DNA of 64,000 nucleotides, taken from positions 1,014,501 to 1,078,500 of the forward strand of contig NC_060028.1 of assembly GCF_021134715.1 (NCBI RefSeq), in the 5' to 3' direction. A model generated the notes under the pieces. That model did no database searches. It was not told where the DNA came from and saw only the letters and a program-made list of their open reading frames with translations. Origin of the DNA: Daphnia pulex. Its lineage: Eukaryota > Arthropoda > Branchiopoda > Diplostraca > Daphniidae. This document shows positions 12,378 to 22,829 of the stretch, one piece after another. The stretch's first letter is position 1, and the number at the start of each line of letters is the position of its first letter. Position numbers and translations under genes: made by a program.

Positions 12378-12895
12378 AACTTTAACCAATTTATTCAAAG
12401 GAGGGTGGAGTCTCAATTGAAACAATTACATTCTAATGATTGCTTTCATTGACAAATTAAAGGTGAAGGGCAGGTGTCAGGATTGATGGAGGTTCTAATA
12501 CATTTACAACACCGTCTAATTGTTTAATCACATTTACTTAAACTGTTTCTGCGCGACGAGTTATGTGCGTACGACGTCACACGAAAGCCTTTTGAGTCTA
12601 ATTACGACATTTTCACAGACGAAACAGAGGAGAGAAATGAAATAACCTGCAATCAAGACGTAAAATGCACCGCTAAAATTTTTCAAATTGATTCACTTTT
12701 GGTTGTTGAATGATGGCGACTTTTTCTGCTGCAACTTCTTCCCTGCCACGTTCAAACAATGATTGGCATTTCTGTTATTCTGCACTTCCTTTTGAATCCA
12801 AAAGTCAATCAGTCCGGCTTGATGCAGTTCCATGAATCTTTCAACAGGACAATAAATAATCCCTAAACTCCAAATTTCAATGAATCAGATATAAC
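12258..12895 (+). repeat. Segmental duplicate of 2218-2860
   Basis: Last intron, last exon and about 500 bases of 3' flank of the peroxidase gene match 2218-2860 almost base for base, with only scattered changes. The flank holds no gene. It marks equivalent points in two copies of the module. Confidence 0.88.
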
Positions 12896-12899
12896 ACTG

Positions 12900-13078
12900 A
12901 AAGGATTAAAAACAAATTTCTCACCGATCCGACTATTTAAATAGGCTCCAAACAATGCGTGAAACAGGACTCTATTCTCAAATTAGTACCCAGCGGTATT
13001 TGAAGCCGATCGACAAGTGTTTAACGAGGGAGGCCTACCGACCGAAGAAAAGCCAATTAACTCTTTACGACATGTGAT
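12900..13078 (+). pseudogene. Orphan last exon of an ionotropic receptor
   Basis: This plus-strand piece closely matches 43041-43200, the start of the last exon of the intact IR gene, including MRETGLYS and QRYLKPIDKC, then EAYRPKKSQLTLYDM, after which it stops. A small insertion disturbs the frame near ISTQRY. No other IR exon lies nearby on this strand. It occupies the place where the first module has a minus-strand IR copy, which implies inversion as well as deletion. Confidence 0.8.
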
Positions 13079-13669
13079 AAAATTCTGCCGTATAGCATTG
13101 TTTTGATGCTCAATTGAAAACTTCATTTAAACCAATGTTGTAATGTCTAATTTATGGAGTCCTATCCTATATCTGTACAGATAGGGTGACGACGTCGTCA
13201 CCTCAATTCAAGTTGAATTGAATTCAAATTGATTCGAATTAATTCTAGCCCTACTCCAACTTTCCATCAAATTGTTCCAAACTTCCATTCCCATCCTACT
13301 CCTAGTTCCAATCTTCCAAACAAGTTCCTAAGTCCAAACTTCGAAATTCCAATACCATGAAAGAGCCATAGATCTCAATCATAATAAATGCTATTTTTGT
13401 AATATTTTTTTAATTTCACCACATTTCGCGAACATTTTTTTTTTAGTTTTTGCCTGTTTTTGCGCTTTTTTATTTGTTTATTCATTTTTTTATCTAGTAT
13501 TTTTTTTGTGAAAATTTGGCACCCTGGCGATGATTTTTCTAAATCCAAATCAGTAGTTAAATTTCTAAACGGAGCGAACGTTCGTCCGTTTCGTACTTAG
13601 ATATTTGAACGTACACATTAAACAGGCATTGTGTATTTCAGGTTGAAAAATAGATTCAGATTTTAAAAA
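13079..13669. other. Spacer with palindromes, then duplicated F-box flank
   Basis: No gene. A perfect 16-base palindrome GTGACGACGTCGTCAC sits at 13186-13201, next to ATCTGTACAGAT. Then comes a simple AATTC-rich tract to about 13350. From about 13356 the sequence matches the upstream flank of F-box copy 1. Confidence 0.65.
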
Positions 13670-15826
13670 ATGAGTCTTCTTACTTTGTCTAACGAAGTTT
13701 TAATATGTTACATCTTTTCACTGGATACTATTTCCATATCTGACTTGCAAAGTCTTATGGTTTCCTGTCGGCCTTTATACAATATTATTCGAGAATCAGA
13801 TGAGCTATGGAGGCTCAAGTTCATTAAAAGGTTATTAAACTATTAATGTTTTTGCGTTCTTTTTACAATTAAAAACTGTTGCACCTTAGGTGGGGCAATT
13901 TTCTTTCGCAGACTCCCAATAGCTATGAAAATGTTTGGTTTGAGTGGACAACTATGAGATCGAAGAAAGCAAAAGAAGTCCAAAAAGCTGTTCAAAACAT
14001 GTCCTCTGTAGCTTATCCATTGGGTCAATCTCCCCTCATTGTGATCAACGAGTTGATTGCGGGGTCATATCCCATTCCTGAATATGTGCAGAATGAACTT
14101 GAAGAAATCATCTATGACAAGAAAATGTGACTATCAATTAATTCATGTAATTTATTAGAAATTTAAACATAACCAAAATTTGATTTTCTTTAGAAGAGAA
14201 AATGAAACCACATATCACTATGCCAGAGATGTATTAAACAAAGTGAGGATCTCTATACTGGACAAAAAGTGGAGAGATTTTATGGCCCAACCAGAATCTC
14301 GAAAGTCTCTGTTTGAGGGAGTTGCACTTATATCACAGTGGTCAACATTGGAACATGGAAAAGGACAAACTTCTTTGAAAGAACTGGAAAACTCCATTGA
14401 AAAAATAACTGATAGAGTGAAACAACTTCTGGAATTGGAAGTGGGAAAAGTATCGTGTGCTAGCACTGATGATGAGCCAAAGAAGAAAAGTCTTAAAATT
14501 TTGGATTCCATAAACCAAGTTATGTTCAATGAATTGGGTTTTAAAAAACTTCAAAATTGTTATAATTCTGATTACTATCTCTATTGTAATTTTCAAAAGG
14601 TATGCCTTACAACTTCATCAATTTGGCTAAAATGCAATGCTGATCAAGGTCTAATGTTATTTATTTATATTTTTCTTTCTCCATACTTTGAAGGCGTTTG
14701 AAAGAAAGGAAGGTTGCCCAGAAGTTTTGTGTGCCATCTATCAGGAAGTGGCTAGGAAAATGGGCGTTTGTAAGGCGGATTATTGTGACCAGAATTATAT
14801 TGGAGCCCAGTCGGTCGACTCGGTTTTGCTTCAAATGCTAGACCATTTAACGGATTTCATGTGGAGCCAATATGATGAATATGGGCGGGACTTTATGAGA
14901 GACGATTTGTTATTCTATGTACGATTGAAGTGCTCCATGTCGCCCCAAAACCCAAACATAATCACGTGGTACGCAGAACACAGTATCGGTTTGGGCATCC
15001 AATTAGACGATGCAATCCAACTACTTCAAGTATGATATCCTTTATCCACCTACTGTATAAACAAATTCATACGATTAATTCTTGTTGTTGTATTTGTAGA
15101 ATTATTTTCAGTCACCAGAATATAAACCTTTTATTGGTGATTTATTTTCTCGGAGTCCATCGAAAATGTTAGAGGAATGTATCAGTAAGCTCAACGAACA
15201 AAAAGCTGAAATCGCTGCAGCGGTGAGGTTATATCTTAAATGTACAAAGTTTTCCCTTTCATTATTGTTTTGTCTTCTTCAGAAAACCGTTCATCATCGG
15301 CCGTCTTCGTTAAAATTTTCAGTTGGTCTCGTTGTGATCTGCAATTACAAAAAATGGAGAAGAAACTTTAGGAAGCCTTGCGTTATTGTTTCATGGAATG
15401 TGAAGTTCCAAGAATCGAAAGAATGGAAGTCCAATGTGACAAGCGATGATGATTCGGACCATGAGGAAGTTGATGAAGACGAAGCTTGTTCCCGAACAAA
15501 GAAAGTCATTCCCAGCCAAGATCAGCCGCACTATCATATCTTGATGGTTGATAGTGATGCAGATAACCCCCAATTTCAATTAAACGTTCCTGAAGGTAAC
15601 CAATTATGCGTTTCTGGACCACTAAGAATTATAACCATTCAAATATCTTTTTTTGTTTTGTTATCTTAAAGAAACCTTGGAGCTCCTTCCTGCGGCTGTT
15701 CCCATCGCGCATAATAAAATTTGGTTTCATTTTGAGAGATTCGACGGCCGTAGGTACGTGCCGAATGCGGAGAAAAGAGCCCAGTTTCCCGAGGATGAAG
15801 CTGTCACCTTATCATTGATTGGATAA
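13670..15826 (+). CDS. FBXO21: F-box only protein 21-like, copy 2, shortened
   Basis: Tandem duplicate of the 5418-7816 gene. Exons in phase: 13670-13830, 13890-14126, 14194-14599, 14694-15029, 15112-15222, 15283-15595, 15672-15826, giving 572 aa. F-box and YccV-like regions are intact and very similar to copy 1. Exon 14694-15029 fuses the start of old exon 4 (KEGCPEVLCAIYQEVA) to the end of old exon 5 (SVDSVLLQ onward), removing the intron and the coding part that holds FPKLLLRWK and YIDVIPGG. The frame survives, so the protein may still be made but has lost the core of the SirB1/transglutaminase-like region. The acidic loop in the YccV domain is also eight residues shorter. It could be a working variant or an early pseudogene. 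Confidence 0.87.
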
Positions 15827-16495
15827 CTCAAACTGGTCAATATTTCTTTCTTTTTTTTAATGGGTTTTACGGACTGTTCACTTTTATTTCTTGATTTTTT
15901 TCTCTTATAACTTGGAAGCTTCTTTTTGTTGTGAAAGTTGAACGTCGTCGGCTTGAAAGTTCCGTAAAACTTGAATTCCGTTAAATTAAACTTTGTGTGT
16001 TGCTGAACTCCGAAAAGATGCTTCATTTATATCCATATTGATTGGATCCTATTATCGCACATTGCTGAAACACATGGCCAGTATTAGATATTTTATTTAT
16101 TATATATTTCTTTAGAATTTGTTGCCAAATAGTTTCATCCGTATACAGCGAAGCAGAGTTAAATTACTTTTGAATTCCAGTTATTTAGAAGACGAGAAAA
16201 AAAAACACTAATCGAATAGATTCCCATAATGAAAATAAGAGTCTTTATCCCCAATCACGATTAGCTGAGGAAACCCTGTATAGTGGTGGCCTAGTTTTTA
16301 GTATCTTTTAGTATTTACATTTCTCCTAGCTTCAACCATAACATGCTTTTATTCGAATATATACTAAAAAGCTCTAGTTTTGCGTAAATTATGAATTGTT
16401 GATTTGTTGGTATTGAAAAAAGTTGCACATGCTATATTTATTTTAGGTTGGTCGTAAATTAGAAATAAATTGAATTCTTGACAGGGGGCACCCGG
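15827..16495. repeat. Duplicated F-box 3' flank ending in tRNA-Cys relic
   Basis: Matches 7817-8487. It ends with GGGGGCACCCGG at 16484-16495, the exact 3' end expected for tRNA-Cys on the minus strand, preceded by the same TTCTTGACA flank seen at 2010-2020 and 8468-8476. The rest of the tRNA is missing. Confidence 0.78.
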
Positions 16496-16496
16496 G

Positions 16497-17095
16497 GCAA
16501 ATGTTTTCCTTCGATCGAAGTCAAATAACTGGAAACGAGTCCCGTCACGACCGATAACAAGAATCACGCGGAGTCCCTTCATTCTTCTGTGAATGATGCG
16601 AATGTTTTACAAATTACAGTCTCGATTGTGCAAGACATATGCAACAGTGTAGTTGACGGCGGCCAGCTCCGCTATATATGCCAAATCGAGAAGTAGAAGA
16701 AACTTTTTGTTACCTCAACAGTCGCTAGGGAAACGTTGCGACGAGAAACAAATCGAGAACAATTTCAGAAATGCTAAATTTCCATTTGGTGCTGGGCGGA
16801 TGATGCCATTAAACTTTTTAAAAATATTTTAAAAATACGGGGAAAGTAGCCAGCTTCTCAGGGTACATTGTGCACACAAAAATAAAATTAAAGCGATAAA
16901 GATATAACGTTAAAAAAATGTCAACGACATGAATTCGAGTAATGTAACATTAATGTTCAATCAGGCCTACCTCCCACAAATGTACCGAGCTCGTATAGTG
17001 TTCTGTATTCATGAAGTTCAGTTTGTTGATTAAAAGGAAATGGAACTTCAATTATTATTTCGTGACAGCATAAATATTAAAAAAGACAAAGCAAT
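16497..17095 (-). pseudogene. IR first-exon fragment and its 5' flank (third partial module)
   Basis: Similar to about 4235-5000. Read on the minus strand it starts with the IR signal-peptide exon (ATG at 16582, MKGLRVILVIG), which drifts out of frame, and continues into the former promoter region. It has no downstream exons and begins abruptly at the tRNA-Cys relic. Confidence 0.72.
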
Positions 17096-18180
17096 CTGAT
17101 AGTTTATACCTTACGTAAAAGGTGGATGGTTTCGTATTTTTTTGGCACATTGGTTGCCATCGTGTGTCGTGCTGTTCGGTTTGATTCGCGCACTGATTGG
17201 ACTCTTTAACTTCACGCACGCATAACTAAGTCAAAGTTGATGAGGGATGCCGTGAAACTGACATGTCGCCACGTCACGAGGTTGCGCTGAGTCATAGAAC
17301 TAACAACTGCTGTGAATGGCGATAGGAATCAAACAAAACAACAAACCAGTTTTCACCTGTTGTATGTTTCACTCGAAATCTAATTTTGTTTTGTTCTTAA
17401 TTTTGACGAAAGCGCCTACGCAGTATACAGCTAGAAGTTTGGTGGTTTTCAGCCGAGTGCTGAAGCGGAAGGACACTGTTATTTCCGACTGTTGGGTCTT
17501 ATGGAGGACAAGGATTATTGCACCACCACCAGAAATAATGCGCTGAATTATTCACGGCCGCGGAAGTCGCCATCCAAGTTGCACCGTAAGTGTCGTGATT
17601 AGTCTGGAAAAGCTACTACATCAGGTAGAGAGACTTATGTGGAACTGACTCCGTCGAAATACAAAAAAAAAGAAAAACCTCCAACTGGTGTAATATAAGA
17701 TATTTCTGTAACATTACGTCTTTTATTATTATGTCACGGGAAAAAATCAAAAAGAATAATTTTCCATGTAGACATAATGGAGGCTCTACCATCTACAAGG
17801 ATACAATCACGCAATGTTGCAAATGCGCATTCGTAGAAATGACGAAATAGGGAAATCCCATTATATCTTGTTGTGAAGGGGCCGCGATACTATCAGATAT
17901 TATGCGTTTCTCCTGCTTGTGGGTTTTGATTGATTCGACGGACTCGACAAGAAAATGTAGGGCTTTCTATATAATCCACGTCTAATGGCTAATTTAAGAA
18001 TTCCAAGGAAAAACGGCAGTCTGGAAAGACCCCAACATTCCATGTCTTCCGGTGCTGCCGGGATCAGGGTATTCCCATTTTCAGGTGATCGGCACTACAG
18101 CGATTAGCCAGAACCGGTTTACATTTATAATACCAGCGCTTCAAGGCTTCATGGCTGTAATACCATACACGGGCTTTTGA
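17096..18180. other. Intergenic
   Basis: No convincing gene. An open frame at 17316-17546 lacks any domain or splice support. The end of the stretch is the upstream region of the next gene. Confidence 0.6.
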
Positions 18181-18187
18181 TATAAAA
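18181..18187 (+). promoter_or_regulatory. TATA box of secreted peptide gene
   Basis: TATAAAA followed about 30 bases later by a CATCAGTC initiator-like site. Confidence 0.7.
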
Positions 18188-18286
18188 CTGGGAGGAAGAG
18201 TTTTAATTCGGCATCAGTCTTTCATCTCACCGACAATCAACAACTGACAAAAGGAAAGAAGTTGTACCGTAGGAAAACGCATTTGA

Positions 18287-18773
18287 ATGACTCGTCTTCA
18301 CATTTTGGTTAGTTTTAATTTAATAATTTATTTTTATTTAACTTTAAAAACTTTAACACAATTGCATTGGCATTTTCAGGCAGTTCTTTTGGTGTCTGTT
18401 TACGGTGTCGCTTCCCGGCCGACCGAAATGACCAACAACCCTGCAACCGAGTCCGTGAATGACCGTCTAACATTTGGAAATCTGAATGCTGAACTACCTG
18501 GAAGTTCTCCCTTGTCGATTCGCTTTAAAAGTAATTGAATTTTTAAAAAAAATTTATAATTGCCAAGATGAGAATTATTAACTAAAATATTTTTACTTAA
18601 AAGGAGCCGATCAAACAGCGCAAAGTCACAACGGTATTCGATATAATGGAATGACTATTAAACTACCGGAAGGCGAAGGATACCTCAATCAACTGGCTGC
18701 CTCCAGCAGCAGTACAGAAAAGCCTAAAAAGCCAATCAACCGGATGGCGCGGATACACATCCGGATTGGATGA
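18287..18773 (+). CDS. Small secreted protein, unrecognised
   Basis: Not recognised. Exons 18287-18307, 18380-18530 and 18604-18773 join in phase to 113 aa. The N-terminus MTRLHILAVLLVSVYGVAS is a good signal peptide, and the gene has its own TATA box, initiator and AATAAA. The rest is low-cysteine and polar, with NGIRYNGMTIKLPEGEGYL and a serine/lysine-rich end. A second open frame in exon 3 would give WRGYTSGLDEMFTVVPYIKH before its stop near 18812. It would be entered if splicing used the AG after CTGCCTC near 18700. So two C-termini are possible. Secretion is inferred from the signal peptide; function is unknown. Confidence 0.65.
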
Positions 18774-18944
18774 AATGTTCACGGTCGTTCCTTATATCAA
18801 ACATCCTATGTGATTTTATCTCAACTGTCTATAACTATAGACGACTTTATATTTTATGACAAACTTTGATAGTATTATACCTATACGTAATCATGTTGAC
18901 GAACCGCAACCCCATTTATATCGCCTGTGTACAGTTACGCATTA

Positions 18945-18950
18945 AATAAA
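18945..18950 (+). terminator. Polyadenylation signal of secreted peptide gene
   Basis: AATAAA about 170 bases past the stop. Confidence 0.6.
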
Positions 18951-19450
18951 ACGAGTGTTTAGCAACGAAAGAAATGGACTGCAATGTGTACAGGAATTAT
19001 TTGGAAATCCGACGGTTGGATTGTTGCAGCTTGGTTGAAAGAGTTGTTATGTTCATAATTTGACCTAATTTGAGCAGCCAATGAAATTGACGGATGCGGT
19101 GGTTCGATTACATCTGCTGCCAGCTAGTTTAAACAGTCCCATCTGTAAGCATACCAGTTTCTAGGGGTTTCCCATCGAATTAAAGCAGATGTGTCCTAGC
19201 ATAGGCGATGACAACAAGCCTATATTGACTAGCCCGAGTAACCTACATATAGACTTTAATTGTACAGCATCATCAAATAATTATTCAGGCTATTTACTTA
19301 CAAGCAATTGTGCCTTGTGTCAACAGAGACTAATAGAATACATGGCCATAGAAGTATAGACCTACATAAGTAGGGCGCATCTGTGCCTCAAATGACCAAG
19401 CTTTCCAACACAATAATGAAATATATAGGCGAAAGTCAATATTAAGGCAC

Positions 19451-19458
19451 TATATAAA
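19451..19458 (+). promoter_or_regulatory. TATA box of six-cysteine peptide 1
   Basis: TATATAAA lies about 70 bases before the ATG at 19527. Confidence 0.7.
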
Positions 19459-19526
19459 GGGCAGCCTCTGCCTATAACTGAACATACAGCACCTTCGCTT
19501 AACAACGAAATCAACACCATCCGAAA

Positions 19527-19896
19527 ATGTTCAAGAAATTCTTTGTAAGTAACTTCATAATATTAAATCCTATGTTGTTCATTATATTCGAAAGACAAAG
19601 CTTTTATTTTATTGTTTCCGGTTTAATTTTTAATTAGCTCCTTGCCTGCGTCTTGGCTGTGATGGCCATCGTCTACACCAACTCTCTACCCACCGAAGAG
19701 GGCGAAAATGACGAAACCTTCTGCAAACCTTTTTGTAAGTTGTCCTTTATTGGATTCCCCTTATTACAAATTCACTACTTAATTTTCAATGTCCCAAAAA
19801 ACAGCATCCTGCACGAATAGCACCGACTGTTCCAGCAATCTGATCTACAAGACCTGCCGCGCTAACCTCTTTGGCAACAAGCAATGCTGCTTGTAA
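19527..19896 (+). CDS. Secreted six-cysteine peptide 1
   Basis: A 68-aa precursor from exons 19527-19544, 19638-19734 and 19805-19896, all in phase. Signal peptide MFKKFFLLACVLAVMAIVY, then an acidic propeptide-like stretch (LPTEEGENDET), then a C-terminal cysteine-rich domain with spacing C-x5-C-x5-C-x8-C-x9-CC and core CTNSTDCSSNLIYKTC. The length, signal peptide, acidic spacer and disulfide-rich end are typical of small secreted effector or antimicrobial peptides, but I do not recognise the family. A paralogue with the same exon structure and core lies on the opposite strand at 22314-22757. Confidence 0.82.
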
Positions 19897-22313
19897 ATCC
19901 TCGAAACAACTTCAAGTCGAAATTTCTCCTTATGAAATTTATAATTCTTAGTTTTTTCACTTATATTAGCATATGTCTCGATCCTTTTAATTAAATAATT
20001 AAATGAGGTAATAATAATAATAGCGGGTGTTTCAATGCATTTGTTGTTCGTTACGAGCTTCAAATAGAAATACACTTTCACAGTTTCACCACACAAAACT
20101 ACTGTTGCACTCGCTCTAAACGTTATACAGCATGAAAATCAAAGCTACGCTCTATTATTGAGAACGAAAAAGTGAAATGGAACTAAAGGCCGGCGTAGTT
20201 TTGCAATGCCAGTGTGAATAATGCACGAACGCATCACCTTGACAGTCCATATTCGTGTCCAGAAATGTTTACTTTCCCGGCAAATTGGGCAAATTATGCT
20301 ATCGTTATTTACAACACTAGTGTTGAACCAACCATAAAAAAAAATGAGTCAGATTAATTATATTGGTAGAAAAGTAATTTCCAACATTTCTCAAAATATT
20401 ATTTAGTTAGCAAGTTTGTTTAGTTAGTTGGATAATTAATAAGCAGCATCAGAAGCAGCATGTGTGCCAATGTATGCATTGAGTTATTCGAACGGTGGCT
20501 AGATTAATGACGAGTTGCAAATTATATACATGCTGTTGACTAATTATTTCCTCATTTATTGACTGTCAGCCAATAAACAGCATCAGCTAATTAAATTTGA
20601 TGACGCATCGGACTCAATAAATCTTTACACAAATGACGGTAAATGATAAAGAAAAAAAGATTCGAATTTCAAATTATTTTGGGAAGAATATTATTTACAT
20701 TTTTACCAAGAAAAATGCGCGTTGATATTAAAATCTGGAAGCTGTGGTTATATTTTCAACACTTGCGTAACCGTTAGTTATTTTCGTCTGCTTGACTGCT
20801 TTCGTGGCTCGGTGGCTGCACGAAAAATACCAAATAAAATTACAAAATGTGGTCGTCGTGTAAAAACTCCTGTCGGCTCTCCATGCTGTTTGGCAGGTAA
20901 TTAAAAGTAAGAATTCAAATGGAATGATTTATGAAAGCTCAAATAGAAGAGTTAATCCTGTTCAAAATTTTGGAAATATTAGTTCCTGACACGGAGGTTC
21001 CTGACTAGCATTTAGGTGATTTAGCATGTATAAGCCCCAGCCCCAGCCCCCTTGTTGATAGCTACATATGACAGTTTGTTTGCACTAATAAGATGTTACC
21101 TATCCATTCGTCAGATCTGAGGCCTGAGCTGATTCAACTGTCAGGACAACACAATATATGAAAGTTTTTCTTGCGCTGGTATTGACTTGTCATCAACAAA
21201 CAATCTCACTGATTGCTAGGATAATCTCATTTGTGTTACTTTTGTATTCCTGCGACCTGCTATGTTTGAATGTATTATGCAGAATAATCAGACGGACAGA
21301 AGGATTCAGACAAATCAGACAAATGAATCAATGCAATGTATTACATGGAAGCATTCAATCATTCCATTTATTAGCAATTAGGAGTTATATTAGGACCCTA
21401 GCTGTCTCATTTTCAACATTTCCTTGCTTGTTATTGTTTCTTTCAATATTTTTCGTAACCCATTTCTAAAATTTTTATTTAGATAAAAAGCATCCAGTTT
21501 GACTGGAGAAACTACGTATGTCGTCATGTCGATCGAATTTCGTCTCTCTTCTTCCCCTTTCTTTAATCTTTCTTTAATTGTCCTCGTGTACACTGTACAC
21601 CCACGTGACTGTAGGTGTATTCACCAGGACACCCTTTTTGGCCTTTTCCTATCCCGACCAGATGGATTCAACTTTTCTGCAAATGGGATATGGAATGGTT
21701 GAAGCATATTATGGGGGATGGATGCCAGATGCCTGGCCGTATTTCCCTGGCTTGAAGTTAGGATAAAAGTATTTCTATTCTTCCTTTTTTAACTATTTGA
21801 TGGCGTTGATTATTAATCGTTACGCCTAAATAGTACAGAATACGATTATTCTTGAGCTATGGCGTTTGGGACTGTTTTCTCTTGTCAGTTTTGGTTTACT
21901 CAGTTAGGGTTCATTAGTTAACTCCTTTGAAAAAAGACTGTAGATCAGGCTTGTTTTGTACCTCACAACTTTGTGTGTATGTGGATCAAATTCAAAAATA
22001 TTTTAACTTTATAAACACCAAAATTTCTTTACCAAGAGGGACCTGTCACCACATTGGCACCCCTTCGTTGGTAAAAGAAGCCAGCTATTATGTAGAACGA
22101 AGATGAATTTTGAAATTGAAAATGGTATTTATTTTTTGCTTAACTGAGATTCATACAAAAGAGATGGACATGACAACTCTTGATAGAACTCAATTAATAA
22201 AACTTGGGATGTAAAAGGAAATGGGTATAATTAGAAACTCGAAAAATATATCGGTTTTCTTAAAAGTGGTCCGTGTCAGAAAGCTTTCGTTACTAGGTTA
22301 CACCTCATTATGT
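19897..22313. other. Gap between the two six-cysteine peptide genes
   Basis: AT-rich sequence with no gene I can support. An open frame at 20722-20904 ends in a cysteine-bearing tail (KCGRRVKTPVGSPCCLAGN) that loosely recalls the peptides on either side, but it has no signal exon. Another at 21578-21766 is tryptophan- and tyrosine-rich without support. Confidence 0.5.
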
Positions 22314-22757
22314 TTAACCTCTACAGCAACGGCCACCGTTGCAGGTCTTGTAGATCAGATTGCTCGAGCACTGGGTGCTGTTGCTGCAAGAAGCTATAAC
22401 AAACATAATTCCATTAGTCGTTTCCAAAGCGTTGAGATTTATAGATTTCGTCAAGCCTTGATTGTTGTCTCCAGCGTCATTTATAACTTATTTTTAAACG
22501 AAGAGCGTGGTAACTTACTGAACCAGCGACAGTAGAACAAGAACTGGTCTCCCGGCTCGTCGGAATTAGCGGGTTCATCTTCAGTGGGTGCCGAGTTGGT
22601 GTAGACGACGGCCATCACAGCCAAGACGCAAGCAAAGAGCTTTAAAAATGTAACCGAAAAAACAACAAAAACACAACATTTTCAAGAGATTTGAAGAAGA
22701 GATTGAACTAATTTAGTTATTGTGGAAATTAATACTTACAAAAAATTTCTGGAACAT
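22314..22757 (-). CDS. Secreted six-cysteine peptide 2
   Basis: A 72-aa precursor on the minus strand from exons 22740-22757, 22519-22639 and 22314-22393, in phase. Signal peptide MFQKFFLFACVLAVMAVVY and an acidic spacer (PTEDEPANSDEPGD) resemble peptide 1. The cysteine domain is C-x5-C-x5-C-x8-C-x4-CC and shares CSSNLIYKTC exactly. The last loop is five residues shorter, and the end is RCCRG rather than CCL. Intron positions and phases are the same, so the pair arose by duplication with inversion. The genes are convergent, 2.4 kb apart. Confidence 0.82.
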
Positions 22758-22821
22758 TTTGGGTTATCGCTGCAACTGATATAGGACGAATTGTGATGAT
22801 AAGTCCAGAGAAAAAGCCGGC

Positions 22822-22829
22822 TTTTTATA
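22822..22829 (-). promoter_or_regulatory. TATA box of six-cysteine peptide 2
   Basis: TATAAAAA on the minus strand, 65 bases before the ATG, the same layout as peptide 1. Confidence 0.7.

Noticed and set aside
20722-20904. Possible third cysteine-rich peptide
   Set aside because: It ends in a C..CC-like tail but lacks a signal exon, the CSSNLIYKTC core and splice structure.
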